A stretch of DNA of 64,000 nucleotides from Pomphorhynchus laevis (Eukaryota; Acanthocephala; Palaeacanthocephala; Echinorhynchida; Pomphorhynchidae). How positions within the stretch are numbered: the first letter of the stretch is position 1; every line of letters begins with the position of its first letter. The translations under genes were made by a program, and so were the position numbers. The DNA lies in the NCBI GenBank assembly GCA_012934845.2, contig WNNJ02000892.1, positions 1-64,000 of the forward strand, written 5' to 3'. The notes beneath the pieces are model-generated. The model was not told where the DNA came from. It did not search any database and was given only the letters and a program-made list of their open reading frames with translations. This document shows positions 11,891-21,280 of the stretch, piece after piece.

Positions 11891-13156
11891 ATGTATAAAG
11901 AACTTACTAAATTAAAGGATAACTATATAATAACAACTATTGATAAAGCTAGTAATAACTTTGTCTTCATATGCAAAAAGCTTTATTATGATATACTAAT
12001 GAAAGAGGTTAATTCTAATGATTTAAATGTAAATCCAACATATGAACGTAGTGAGTTGAGTTTAGAAACAATTATTACAAGTCACTGTTCTATAATGGAT
12101 AAAAAGGGTATAAAGGTTGAATTAGATAATAAAACTATACCTATATTATATTGGAATCCAAAATTACATAAAAATCCAATAAAACCTAGGTTCATATGTA
12201 GTGCGTTTAAATGTACATTAAAACCACTTTCTGTTTATATGAATAAAATACTTAAAGTAATTAAAGCACATTTTAAAAAATATTGCAAGGTAATCGAAAT
12301 TAATACTGGTATAAAACACTATTTCAGTATTAATTCTACAAAAGAATTTTTAGAACAGACAAAAGGAATAAATTTTCAAAATATAAATACATACGATTTT
12401 AGTACGCTTTATACAAATCTAGATTTAGTAGATATTAAAGAAGCGTTAGTAAAATTAATTAACCTTATATTCGGAAAAAGATATACATATATATGTTATA
12501 ATAATTATAACGCCTATCTAACAAAAATTAAACCATCAAATAAATATAAATATATGGATAAAATTGAATTAATAGAATCCTTAAATATTTTGATAAATCA
12601 AAATTATTTAAAAGTAGGGACATCTATATTTAGACAAGTAAAAGGTGTTCCAATGGGTGGTAATAGTAGCCCAATTATAGCTGACTTGTTTTTAAGCTTT
12701 ATAGAATATGAATTTGTTCATAACTGTGTAAAAACTAAATCTAAACAATATAAATATATGAAATATATGTTTCGATACATTGATGATATATGTGTATTTA
12801 ATTCTAATAATTTTTATTCAATTAGTGAGCACATTTATCTAGAAAGCCTTATTCTTAACAAAACCAATATTAATGATAAAGAAGGTGTATATCTAGATAT
12901 GAACATTAAATTAACATTAACTAAAACTACTATTAATTTATATCGTAAAGATGACATATTTAAATTTACAAGAAACATATTTTTGCATGAGCATTCATGC
13001 ATACCATATAATATAAAATATAATACATTAAATAATGAAATTTTAAGAATTGCAACAATATGTAATGATATTGGCTTTCTTAAAAATCATTTAAATAATT
13101 TAATAGATTTTCCATTGATACATTCGATGTATTCATTAATCGTTAACGGCGTATAA
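11891..13156 (+). CDS. Penelope-like reverse transcriptase
   Basis: The 421-residue ORF holds the RT core. Residues 84-104 carry the finger motif PILYWNPKLHKNPIKPRFIC; 168-179 hold motif A (YDFSTLYTNLDL) with the first catalytic Asp; 252-266 have GVPMGGNSSPIIADL (motif B); 294-300 have FRYIDDI (motif C, the Asp pair); and YLDMNIKL follows at 334-341. This is the Penelope-like order, not that of LINEs or LTR elements. No GIY-YIG domain is visible. The natural C terminus is replaced after residue about 405 by residues from a palindromic insertion, and the displaced end reappears at 13291-13485. Without that insertion the RT would be open, so this copy is fairly young. Confidence 0.85.
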   Translation: MYKELTKLKDNYIITTIDKASNNFVFICKKLYYDILMKEVNSNDLNVNPTYERSELSLETIITSHCSIMDKKGIKVELDNKTIPILYWNPKLHKNPIKPRFICSAFKCTLKPLSVYMNKILKVIKAHFKKYCKVIEINTGIKHYFSINSTKEFLEQTKGINFQNINTYDFSTLYTNLDLVDIKEALVKLINLIFGKRYTYICYNNYNAYLTKIKPSNKYKYMDKIELIESLNILINQNYLKVGTSIFRQVKGVPMGGNSSPIIADLFLSFIEYEFVHNCVKTKSKQYKYMKYMFRYIDDICVFNSNNFYSISEHIYLESLILNKTNINDKEGVYLDMNIKLTLTKTTINLYRKDDIFKFTRNIFLHEHSCIPYNIKYNTLNNEILRIATICNDIGFLKNHLNNLIDFPLIHSMYSLIVNGV

Positions 13157-13344
13157 ACATCGAGAAGCAACAAGAAAATGTTAATCACGAATTTTCAACT
13201 ATTTCAATAGTCCTTTTCAAGTGATACAATTAGTAACAATTGTTACTAATTGTATCACTTGAAAAGGACTATTGAAATAGTTGAAAATTCGTGATTAACA
13301 TTTTCTTGTTGCTTCTCGATGTTTATACGCCGTTAACGATTAAT
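13108..13344. repeat. Foldback insertion with a perfect 210 bp palindrome
   Basis: Bases 13135-13344 read the same on both strands, centred at 13239/13240 (AACAA/TTGTT), with arms of 105 bp and no spacer or mismatch that I could find. A 27-base non-inverted lead (13108-13134) lies on the left. The PLE sequence TAATTTAATAGAT occurs immediately before the lead and again at the right edge of the palindrome, as a target duplication would. It splits the RT C terminus. It could be a MITE-like foldback or a hairpin-derived insertion. Confidence 0.8.
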
Positions 13345-13485
13345 TTAATAGATACATATTTTAAACTAGATTACTATAAAAATAACATCAAGCAGAAAAT
13401 AGTAAAATATATAAATCAACACAATAATATAAAGAATAAATTTAAACTCTTAAGTGGCAAATTTTTATGGATGAATAATAAATAA
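13291..13485 (+). pseudogene. Displaced C terminus of the PLE RT
   Basis: From about 13345 this reads as the normal family C terminus (LIDTYFKLDYYKNNIKQK to SGKFLWMNNK). It is cut from the 11891-13156 ORF by the palindromic insertion, and the start codon given by the open frame lies within the palindrome. Confidence 0.75.
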
Positions 13486-13529
13486 TATACTTTGCATTAG
13501 AATAAGATACTAGATAGTTATTTCAGAGG

Positions 13530-13608
13530 AAATACATCATTAGCATGTATTTGGCCCGCTGCTATGTTGGGTAGAGGAGTTAGGGGCCGAAACCTGATAG
13601 CATAGCAG
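13530..13608 (+). other. Structured RNA candidate in PLE 3' region
   Basis: Hairpin AAATACAT/ATGTATTT (13530-13552), then GGCCC (13553-13557) pairing with GGGCC at 13584-13588, and CTGCTATG (13559-13566) pairing with CATAGCAG (13601-13608). The helices interleave as a pseudoknot. One C is missing from the first helix compared with 20435-20440. Confidence 0.5.
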
Positions 13609-13693
13609 TTCCTCCTGATGACCTCTAATTCTTATTATGATACAACGTCTGTTATTTATTAGTCAATTCATAAAAATGACGTTTATTTTAAAT

Positions 13694-13724
<31 letters not shown>

Positions 13725-13862
13725 ACTTGATTAAAATTATAGAAAATCTAAAAACAATTATTAATTTTATTATTTAATTATTAAATTTTGATTTAGCATT
13801 ATTATGTTTTGTTTATTTTATAATTATATAACAATACGTAGACTCAGTTAGCTGATTTAATT

Positions 13863-16130
13863 TATAAATTGACTAATAAATAATAGACGAAGTATCTGAA
13901 TAAAGATTAGAGGTCACCAATAAGAACTGCAATGCTATCAGGTTTCGGACCCTAACTCCTCTACCCAACATAACAGGGCGGCCAAATACGTATTAAGGAC
14001 GTATTTGCTCTGATTAAATTTTATTATATAGTATCTTGTTCTAATACAAAGTATTTTATTTATTATCCATCCATAAAAATTTACCACTTAAGAGTTTAAA
14101 TTAATTTTTTATAATACTGTGTTGATTTATATATTTTACTATTTTCGGTTTGATGATATTTTTATATTAACTAGTTTAAAATATGTATCTATTAAATTAT
14201 TGAAATGATTTGAAAGAAAACCAATATCGTTACAAATTGTTGCAACTCTTAAAATTTCATTATTAAATGTATTATATTTTATATTATATGGTATGCATGA
14301 ATGCTCATGCAAAAATATGTTTCTTGTAAATTTAAATATGTCATCTTTACGATATAAATTAAAAATAGTTTTATTAATGTTAATTTAATGCTCATATCAA
14401 GATATATACTTTCTTTATCATTAATATTGGTTTTATTAAAAATGAGGCTACCTGGATAAATTTGTTCGCTTATTGAATAAAAATTGATAGAATTAAATAC
14501 ACATGTATCATCAATCTATCGAAATTTATTATTTCATATATTTATATAATTAAGATTTATTTTTTAAACAGTTATGAACAAATTCATATTCTATAAAGCT
14601 TAAGAAAAAGTCAGCTATAATTGGAATACTTTAACCTTCCATTGGAACACCTATTATTTGTCTGATAGAATGTCCTACCTTTAAATAATTTTGATTTATT
14701 AAAATATTTAAGGATTCTAAAAATTCAATTTTATCCTTTTATTTATATTTGCTTGATAGTTTAATTTTTGTTAGATATGGGTTATAGTTATTATAACATA
14801 TATATGTATAGCTTTGTCCGAATATAAGATTAATTAATTTTATTAACGCTTCTTCAATATCTGCTAGATCTAGTTTTGATAAAGCGTACTAAAATCGTAC
14901 GTATTTATATTCTGAAAATTTATTCCTTTTGTATGTTCTAAAAATTCTTCTGTGGAATTAATACTGAAATTGTGTTTTATATCAGTATTAATTTCGATTA
15001 CCCTAGAATATTTTTTGAGGTGTGCTTTAATTACTTTAAGTATTTGATTTATATAGGCAGACAGTGGTTTTAATGTACATTTAAGCGCACTACATATGGG
15101 TAGTACTACCATAGTTTTATTGGATTAAACGCACTACCTAGGTTTTATTTGATTTTTATGTAATTTTGGATTCCAATATAATACAGGTATAGTTTTATTA
15201 TCTGATTCAATTTATACACCCTTCTTATTCATTATAGAACAATGACTTGTAATAATTGTTTCTAAACTTAAATCACTACTTCATATGTTGTGTTTATATT
15301 TAAATCATTATAATTAACTTATTTCATCAGTATATCATAATAAATCTGTTTGCATATGAAGACAAAGTTATTACTAGCTTTATCAATAGTTGTTATTATA
15401 TAGTTATCCTTTAATTTAGTAAGTTCGGTATACATATCTTTATTAATTTGATCTTTCCTTTTATAATTGTTTGTTATTTTCATTTTATTTTTAATTTTAT
15501 CAAATATATAATCTTTTCAAACGTTTATCTTTGATGTATTTAAGTTTTTACTATTAATCAACTTGCCAAAGTAAGCATTTAAGTCATTATATAGCGAATT
15601 GTAAATTTCATTTCTACTGTTATTATTTAATAATAGGGATTACATTCGCAGATAATGCATAGTATTAATCAGAAATAGGATGAAAATACAGTTTGTGTTT
15701 GTTTACTTTTTGCTGTATCCATGTAAAAATTTATAAAAAATATTAAATTATTTATTCCCTTTTGATAGCAGCTTTCTTAATTCACAATTTTCAATTAATT
15801 CTAGATTATGGAGACATATGTTCATTTATTTTATCAAAACTAAGACTTTTACAATTGCATTCTGTTTCCATTATGTTTCTAATATTATCGTTACATATTG
15901 ATTTTAATTCTTTATTATAATTACAATTTTTTCGTCATAATGGCATTAACAATTTATACCTTATTTTAGGAATATATTTACTTAAATCTGACTCTATTAT
16001 TTCTTTACTTTTTATTATCTCTTAAAAGTTGTTTTAATATTTCTAACTTAATTCTATAACAAGGTTTACCAATTTTGGCATAGGAGGTAGTTCTCCCTCC
16101 GTTCTCGAGACCGAAAACTGATAATAAACA
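13863..16130 (-). mobile_element. Decayed Penelope-like element, antisense
   Basis: Tail-to-tail with the preceding PLE. Reading right to left it has the N-terminal region (15780-16080), the RT region (13990-15480, with remnants of the FSTLYQN and RYIDD regions) and a diverged structured 3' region (13921-14012), where the hairpin stem is AAATACGT/ACGTATTT. Frames are broken throughout. About 150 bases at 15630-15760 do not match other copies and may be a small insertion. The right limit near 16130 is where similarity fades. Confidence 0.7.
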
Positions 16131-17430
16131 CCACTTACCTTTTTATCTGCAGCAGGAATAATTGTTTCCATTGAGCGCTTTGATCATCCGATATAATTGA
16201 TCCTTCGACATAATTTTGGGCGAGCTATTGCTCGAGGAGTAATTGTAGATCACGCAATACATAATGATTACACAATAAACTTTAATAATGCTGCAATTTT
16301 TCCAATTAAAAACAATCCACTAAAATTTAGGAAGCTAATTTCATAATAAAAAAGCTAAAGACTAACAATAAAGTAGATATAAAAATATCCATAAGAATTT
16401 GATAACACCTATGTTGTATTGTTTCACTGTTTTGTGCATCATTTCGTTGTGGAGATAATGTTTTTGCTTTTTTTTCTTTTATTCGTGTACGGTTTGAAAC
16501 AGGCACACCTAGATTTCGGTATTTCAATGGCAAAATATTTTTTGTTAATATTTGAGGAAACTAATGTTTCAACGCTTTTTTGTTTTGTGTTTTTGTACTG
16601 ATAATGTAGCTTTCGAAAATACTATAGTAGATTTCGAAAATAACCGATCAATATGGGTGAACAATTTATTAATAATGAAATATTCTAAAATTAGAATTAA
16701 ATCGTTCATTTTATGAATGCACACGTATTTCCGTAATGCGTTTTGATAGTCAAGGTAATCTTAAATTTTAGTGGTAGATACAATAAAATTGTTGTATTTT
16801 GGACTCATTACTAGAATTACATCGTTTGAATATACGTCGTATCTAAAACTAAATAAATAAATGCATCTACAGCATGTTTTCGATGTTAAATGCTTCTTGG
16901 ATGTTCCGTATGATTCAAATCAAATTCAAGAACTGATTACAGCATTCAGTAATTTCGATAACAGCGCTCACACATTGCGGAAATTCTGCTATCTTTCCAG
17001 ATACCAATATTAGTTGAAAAGGAAATTTAGCACAGCATTGCAACGTAAAAGACGATTTATAAAGGTCTCAAAGTGTGCGATGAAATGCTACTGATGCTTA
17101 AAATAGGTCTCAAACTGTGTGATGAAGTGTTATAATTGCCGTGAACTCGTAAATAGACGAATTACCAAAAGTTCTCAGCCAAAGTAATTCTTAAAATAAT
17201 GTCAAAATTATACGCCTATTAGCATATAATGCATTAACGACTACCGAATGAATCAATTGAGAACAATTGAAATCAATTCGACGAAATCAATTCAAATAAA
17301 TCAATTTAATAAAGAGAAATCAATTCAAAAATCCATCCAGGGTTAAAGTGAAAAACTCATAAATAATAATTATCTTTACGCATGTGTGCAAACAGAAGGA
17401 TAAGAGTAATAAAAATGAATAACCAATCAG
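16131..17430. other. Unassigned AT-rich DNA
   Basis: No transposable element recognised. The minus strand contains one open stretch (16327-16577) listed separately. The rest is short broken frames and simple AT-rich runs. Confidence 0.4.
16327..16577 (-). CDS. Possible terminal exon of a tail-anchored protein
   Basis: Minus-strand open stretch whose first ATG gives 68 residues. A basic, polar region (SNRTRIKEKKAKTLSPQRND) is followed by a hydrophobic segment (ILMDIFISTLLLVFSFFIMK) four residues before the stop, the layout of a C-terminal membrane anchor. The frame stays open upstream to an AG at about 16573, a possible splice acceptor. I do not recognise the family. AT-rich DNA yields hydrophobic frames easily, so this may be chance. 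Confidence 0.25.
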
Positions 17431-17540
17431 ATCAGCTAACTGATTCTACTATTTTATATTATTTATAAATTAAACATAGTAAAAAAAATAAAAATATATA
17501 ATTATAGTTATAAATAATTAAATATAATAAATAATTGTTA
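17431..17540 (+). repeat. Diverged solo terminus of the PLE-type repeat
   Basis: Begins ATCAGCTAACTGATTCTACT and continues as an AT-rich tail unlike the main PLE tail (no TGCTAAATC block). It probably belongs to a related element family sharing the terminus. Similar variants start at 19636 and 32201. Confidence 0.45.
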
Positions 17541-17676
17541 CATAAGCATCAAGCAAAGAAAATACCACTTATTGTCCGCGCCCATATACACAGGTATCAC
17601 GATAAGATTTGCATAATCTGTATCCCATGCCACGACCATTCGAATTATTGGCACTGTAAACTTTGTTAAATTTAAA

Positions 17677-17784
17677 GGACAAATTTCTCGTGTTTTATTA
17701 CCCTTTCCTTTTAAAATTAAAAGTAATGCTAAAAAATTAAATAATTAAATAATTTGAATTTTACAAAAGAGTTTAATAAAATAT
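17677..17784. repeat. Direct repeat, left copy, flanking LINE-G 3' end
   Basis: About 108 bases beginning GGACAAATTTCTCGTG are repeated at 18139-18248 with two or three differences. The two copies bracket the LINE-G fragment exactly, like an unusually long target-site duplication or a local tandem duplication. Confidence 0.7.
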
Positions 17785-18138
17785 GTGGTAGGTTATCCCA
17801 CCGATGTAATCACTAAGCGGGTAGATCAGTTGCGGGGCATAGCAGATTCTTGTATAAATTTAGATTTAGCAGATTACCAAAAGTGTATAGACTCTCAAGG
17901 AGAGGAATTAACATGTGGAATTCGTTGCCTGAGGAAGTCGTTGCAGCCCCCAGTTTGAGAACGTTTAAATCACGATGCTACAAATGGATACATGAACAAT
18001 GCCGCCATTCAACACTACCACTGGAATACCCTAATTAGCTACGTTGACTGACCATTTGCTTTTTTTATTTTTTTTATTAGGACTCTGCCTGAATATCCTT
18101 TTGGCTTTGGTATGTATTGGAATAATACTAATAGTAAT
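17783..18138 (+). mobile_element. LINE-G 3' end (CR1-like), 5'-truncated
   Basis: Encodes the last residues of a CR1-like RT protein (17850-18038: RGINMWNSLPEEVVAAPSL through STLPLEYPN), followed by a T-rich 3' UTR with ATTAGGACTCTGCCTGAATA. It is almost identical to the minus-strand copy at 63277-63533. The WNSLPEEVV block is a usual C-terminal hallmark of CR1-group LINEs. It ends abruptly at about 17783. Confidence 0.75.
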
Positions 18139-18505
18139 GGACAAATTTCTCGTGTTTTATTACCCTTTCCTTTTAAAATTAAAAATAATGCTAAAAAATT
18201 AAATAATTAAATAATTTTAATTTTACAAAAGAGTTTAATAAAATATGTTTAAAATGATATCTATTTTATAGTATGTTATATTTAAATATTATAATTATAA
18301 TATTAAATAATTTTAAATATTATATTTAAAATATTATATTTAAATGTATGTTTTTATGCTTTAGATATTCATATACTGGGTGTTTAGCGAACTATAAAAA
18401 TATGTAATTGCTTCTTTAAAATCAATAATTATAATTAATAACTTAAGATTTTTATGAATCCAGTTGTTGTAGGTTAATTATAGATTATAAGTAAATTTAA
18501 TAATT
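18139..18505. repeat. Left arm of long inverted duplication, non-LINE part
   Basis: This AT-rich stretch (including CTGGGTGTTTAGCGAAC and CCAGTTGTTGTAGG) is found in reverse complement at about 62810-63180. It forms part of the inverted duplication linking 17.78-19.33 kb and 61.27-63.53 kb. No gene recognised. Confidence 0.75.
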
Positions 18506-18960
18506 AAATCAGCTAACTGAGTCTACGTATTTAATGTAATTATAAAATAAACAAAACATAATAATGCTAAATCAAAATTTAATAATTAAATAATAAAATT
18601 AATAATTGTTTTTAGATTTTCTATAATTTAAATCAAGTTAAAAAAATAAAATAAAAAATAAAATTTAAAATAAACGTCATTTTTATGAATTGACTAATAA
18701 ATAACAGACGTTGTATCAGAATAAGAATTAGAGGTCATCAGGAGGAACTGCTATGCTATCAGGTTTCGGCCCCTAACTCTTCTATCCAACATATCAGCGG
18801 AACCAAATACATGCTAATGATGTATTTCTTCTGAGAAATACATCATTAATATGGTCTAAGATAATACATCATTAATATGGTCTAAGAAAATTTCGACCAT
18901 ATTAATAAATTAATATGGTCGAAAATGTTAATGGATGGATAGTAAATAATTTACTCTGCC
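18506..18960 (-). mobile_element. PLE 3'-end fragment, antisense
   Basis: Terminus CAGCTAACTGAGTCTACG at the left, full AT-rich tail, then the structured 3' region (about 18742-18830), then a short degenerate stretch with the repeated phrase ATTAATATGGTC. No coding sequence remains apart from a trace of the protein's end. It corresponds to 62440-62805 in the inverted duplicate. Confidence 0.75.
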
Positions 18961-18967
18961 TTAGACC

Positions 18968-19205
18968 AAGATAAATCAGCTAACTGAGTCTACGTATTGT
19001 TATATAATTATAAAATAAACAAAACAATAATGCTAAATCAAAAATTTAATAATTAAATAATAAAATTAATAATTGTTTTTAGATTTTCTATAATTTAAAT
19101 CAAGTTAAAATAAAAAATTGAAATTTAAAATAAACGTCATTTTTATGAATTGACTATTAAATAACAGACGTTGTATCAGAATAAGAATTAGAGGTCATCA
19201 GGAGT
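18968..19205 (-). mobile_element. PLE 3'-end fragment, antisense
   Basis: A second copy of the terminus and tail, cut at about 19205 just inside the structured region (AGGTCATCAGGAGT). The adjoining 19206-19330 has an inverted match at 61275-61400. Confidence 0.75.
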
Positions 19206-19837
19206 AAAAATTTGATTGCAAGCTAATTTGAAATTAACTTTAGAAAGAGTAGCGTGTATAAACGACATAACGTATGAACATGTTTGATAAAATTATAATA
19301 AAGAATGTAGAAATATCTATTAAGCATATCTTTTTGATTTGATCTACGATCTATTTTAATTTATCTAGATGGTTATTTTCCCTGCTGACAACATAAAGTT
19401 GCTTACAATATTTCAAAAGCTAATGCTATCTTCAGATACAAAATAATATGTTTATTTTTGAAAATACAAAATATTGATATCAAACTTTTCAAGAGCATTT
19501 TTCATTGTTTATCTTTCATTTCGTTATCCTCACACATTGTCAATTCTGAAAATATATTGTGTGCGTTATTTTTGATTTGAAAATATATCTACATGAATAC
19601 AAAACAAGTCGAATGTTATTTGCCTTATAAATCAGATCAGCTAACTGAGTCTACGTTAATTTAATTTATAAATTAAAAAGATGCTAAATAAAAGATAAAT
19701 AATTAAACAATAATTTAAATTCTTATCAAGAGAGAGTGATACAATTCCGCGTGAAATAAGTCAATTTAAGACTTATAAGTCAAATAAGACTTTTATAAGT
19801 CAAATAAGACATTTATAAGTCAAATAAGTCAAATAAG
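19206..19837. other. Unassigned AT-rich DNA with a solo terminus
   Basis: The first 125 bases match 61275-61400 in inverted orientation. The rest is unrecognised, apart from a solo repeat terminus starting near 19636 (ATCAGCTAACTGAGTCTACG) and a short run of about 14-17 base AAGTCAAATAAGACTT-like repeats at 19770-19840. Confidence 0.4.
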
Positions 19838-20731
19838 ACTAAAAGTAAAGAAATAATAGGGTCAGATTAAAGTAAATATATTCCTAAAATAAGGTATAAA
19901 CTCCTACCACCATTAGGACGAAAAATTTGTAATTATAATAAAGAATTAAAATCAATATGTAACGATAATATTAGAAACATAATGGAAACATAATGCAATT
20001 GTAAAAGTCTTAGTTTTGATAAAATAAATGAACATATATGTACCCACAAATATGTATACCCAGAAATATATTTTTGTATATACCCTTATATGTACCCAGA
20101 AACATATTTTTGCATGAGCATTCATGCATACCATATAATATAAAATATAATACATTAAATAATGAAATTTTAAGAATTGCAACAATATGTAATGATATTG
20201 GCTTTCTTCAAAATCATTTAAATAATTTAATAGATACATATTTTAAACTAGGTTACTATAAAAATAACATCAAGCAGAAAATAGTAAAATATATAAATCA
20301 ACACAATAATATAAAGAATAAATTTAAACTCTTAAGTGGCAAATTTTTATGGATGGATAATAAATAATATACTTTGTATTAGAATAAGATACTAGATAGT
20401 TATTTCAGAGGAAATACATCATTAGCATGTATTTGGCCCCGCTGCTATGTTGGGTAGAGGAGTTAGGGGCCGAAACCTGATAGCATAGCAGTTCCTCCTG
20501 ATGACCTCTAATTCTTATTCTGATACAACGTCTGTTATTTATTAGTCAATTCATAAAAATGACGTTTATTTTAAATTTTATTTTTTATTTTTTATTTTTT
20601 TAACTTGATTAAAATTATAGAAAATCTAAAAACAATTATTAATTTTATTATTTAATTATTAAATTTTGATTTAGCATTATTATGTTTTGTTTATTTTATA
20701 ATTATATTAAATACGTAGACTCAGTTAGCTG
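19838..20731 (+). mobile_element. Internally deleted Penelope-like element
   Basis: The N-terminal region (19838-20038) is joined directly to the C-terminal RT region (20101-20367) through a short repeat of ATGTACCCA-like units, removing the whole catalytic core. The 3' structured region and full tail are intact and close to consensus. The resulting 109-residue open frame (20038-20367) is a deletion product, not a functional enzyme. Confidence 0.75.
20412..20491 (+). other. Structured RNA candidate, best-preserved copy
   Basis: Hairpin 20412-20434 (8 bp stem, loop CATTAGC). Helix 1: GGCCCC (20435-20440) with GGGGCC (20466-20471). Helix 2: CTGCTATG (20442-20449) with CATAGCAG (20484-20491). 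Helix 2 starts inside helix 1 and closes outside it, an interleaved (pseudoknot) layout of the kind seen in compact self-cleaving RNAs. I see no clear extra helices P3/P4 and no hammerhead core, so no catalytic class is assigned. Confidence 0.55.
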
Positions 20732-20739
20732 ATTTAATT

Positions 20740-21185
20740 TAAATAAGTCAATTTTTTTGAATTGACTTATAAATAATATACGATGTATCAGAATAAGGAT
20801 TAGATGTAATCAGTAGGAACTGCTGTTAATTAAGTTTTGTCTCCTATTTCTCGACCAAACATAGCATCGGAGCCAAATACATGTTTATGACGCATTTCTT
20901 CAGATAACATTTGATCATCATGTATCTTATTCTAATACAAAGATATTATTTATATCCACATATAAAAATTTTCCGTTTAAGAGTTTGTAATTATAAGAGT
21001 TTTTAAATAATATCTTGTTGAATTATATATTTAAATATTTTATGTTTGATTGTAATTTTATAATAACCTAGTTTAAAATATGCATCCATTAAATTATTTA
21101 AATAATTTTGAAGAAAACCAATATCGTAGAATATTATGACAATTCTTAATATTTCATTATTGTCATGATATTTCACTTAAAAGAA
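20740..21185 (-). mobile_element. Diverged PLE 3' end and RT C terminus, antisense
   Basis: An older copy: GAATTGACTTATAAATAATA, structured region (about 20816-20905) and C-terminal coding remnants with several changes. In the pseudoknot, helix 1 reads GTCTCC/GGAGCC, where one C-G pair has become T-A. It abuts the LTR of the element at 21186. Confidence 0.65.
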
Positions 21186-21280
21186 TGTTATCAACTACTT
21201 ATAATCGTTTACTAACTATTTTTGTAGATCTGTTGAATAAAAACCGTATTTACGTCTACTCGATTTACTCGATTACGACA
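21186..21280 (+). repeat. 5' LTR of the truncated gypsy element
   Basis: Begins TGTTATCAAC and ends GATTACGACA. Its length matches the 92-95 bp LTRs at 25955 and 30412, and it shares the TGTTAT start and a TTGAATAAA core. The assignment is supported by a complementary primer site at 21282-21293. Confidence 0.65.

Larger units (their letters stand above)
10890..13854 (+). mobile_element. Penelope-like element, most complete copy, with terminal inverted repeats
   Basis: The left terminal repeat (10890-11045, starting CAGCTAACTGAGTCTACG) is the reverse complement of the right tail (about 13681-13854, ending CGTAGACTCAGTTAGCTG), giving inverted repeats of about 160 bp. Between them are an N-terminal ORF (11138-11581), the RT ORF (11891-13156), the displaced C terminus (13291-13485) and the structured 3' region. 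A 13 base repeat TAATTTAATAGAT flanks a foldback insertion at 13108-13341. Penelope-like elements are known for terminal repeats in direct or inverted orientation, so this is a reasonable master structure for all other copies here. Confidence 0.8.

Noticed and set aside
20435-20491. HDV-like self-cleaving ribozyme
   Set aside because: The helix order fits a nested pseudoknot, but I could not find convincing P3, P1.1 or P4 helices or a catalytic C; kept only as an unclassified structured RNA.
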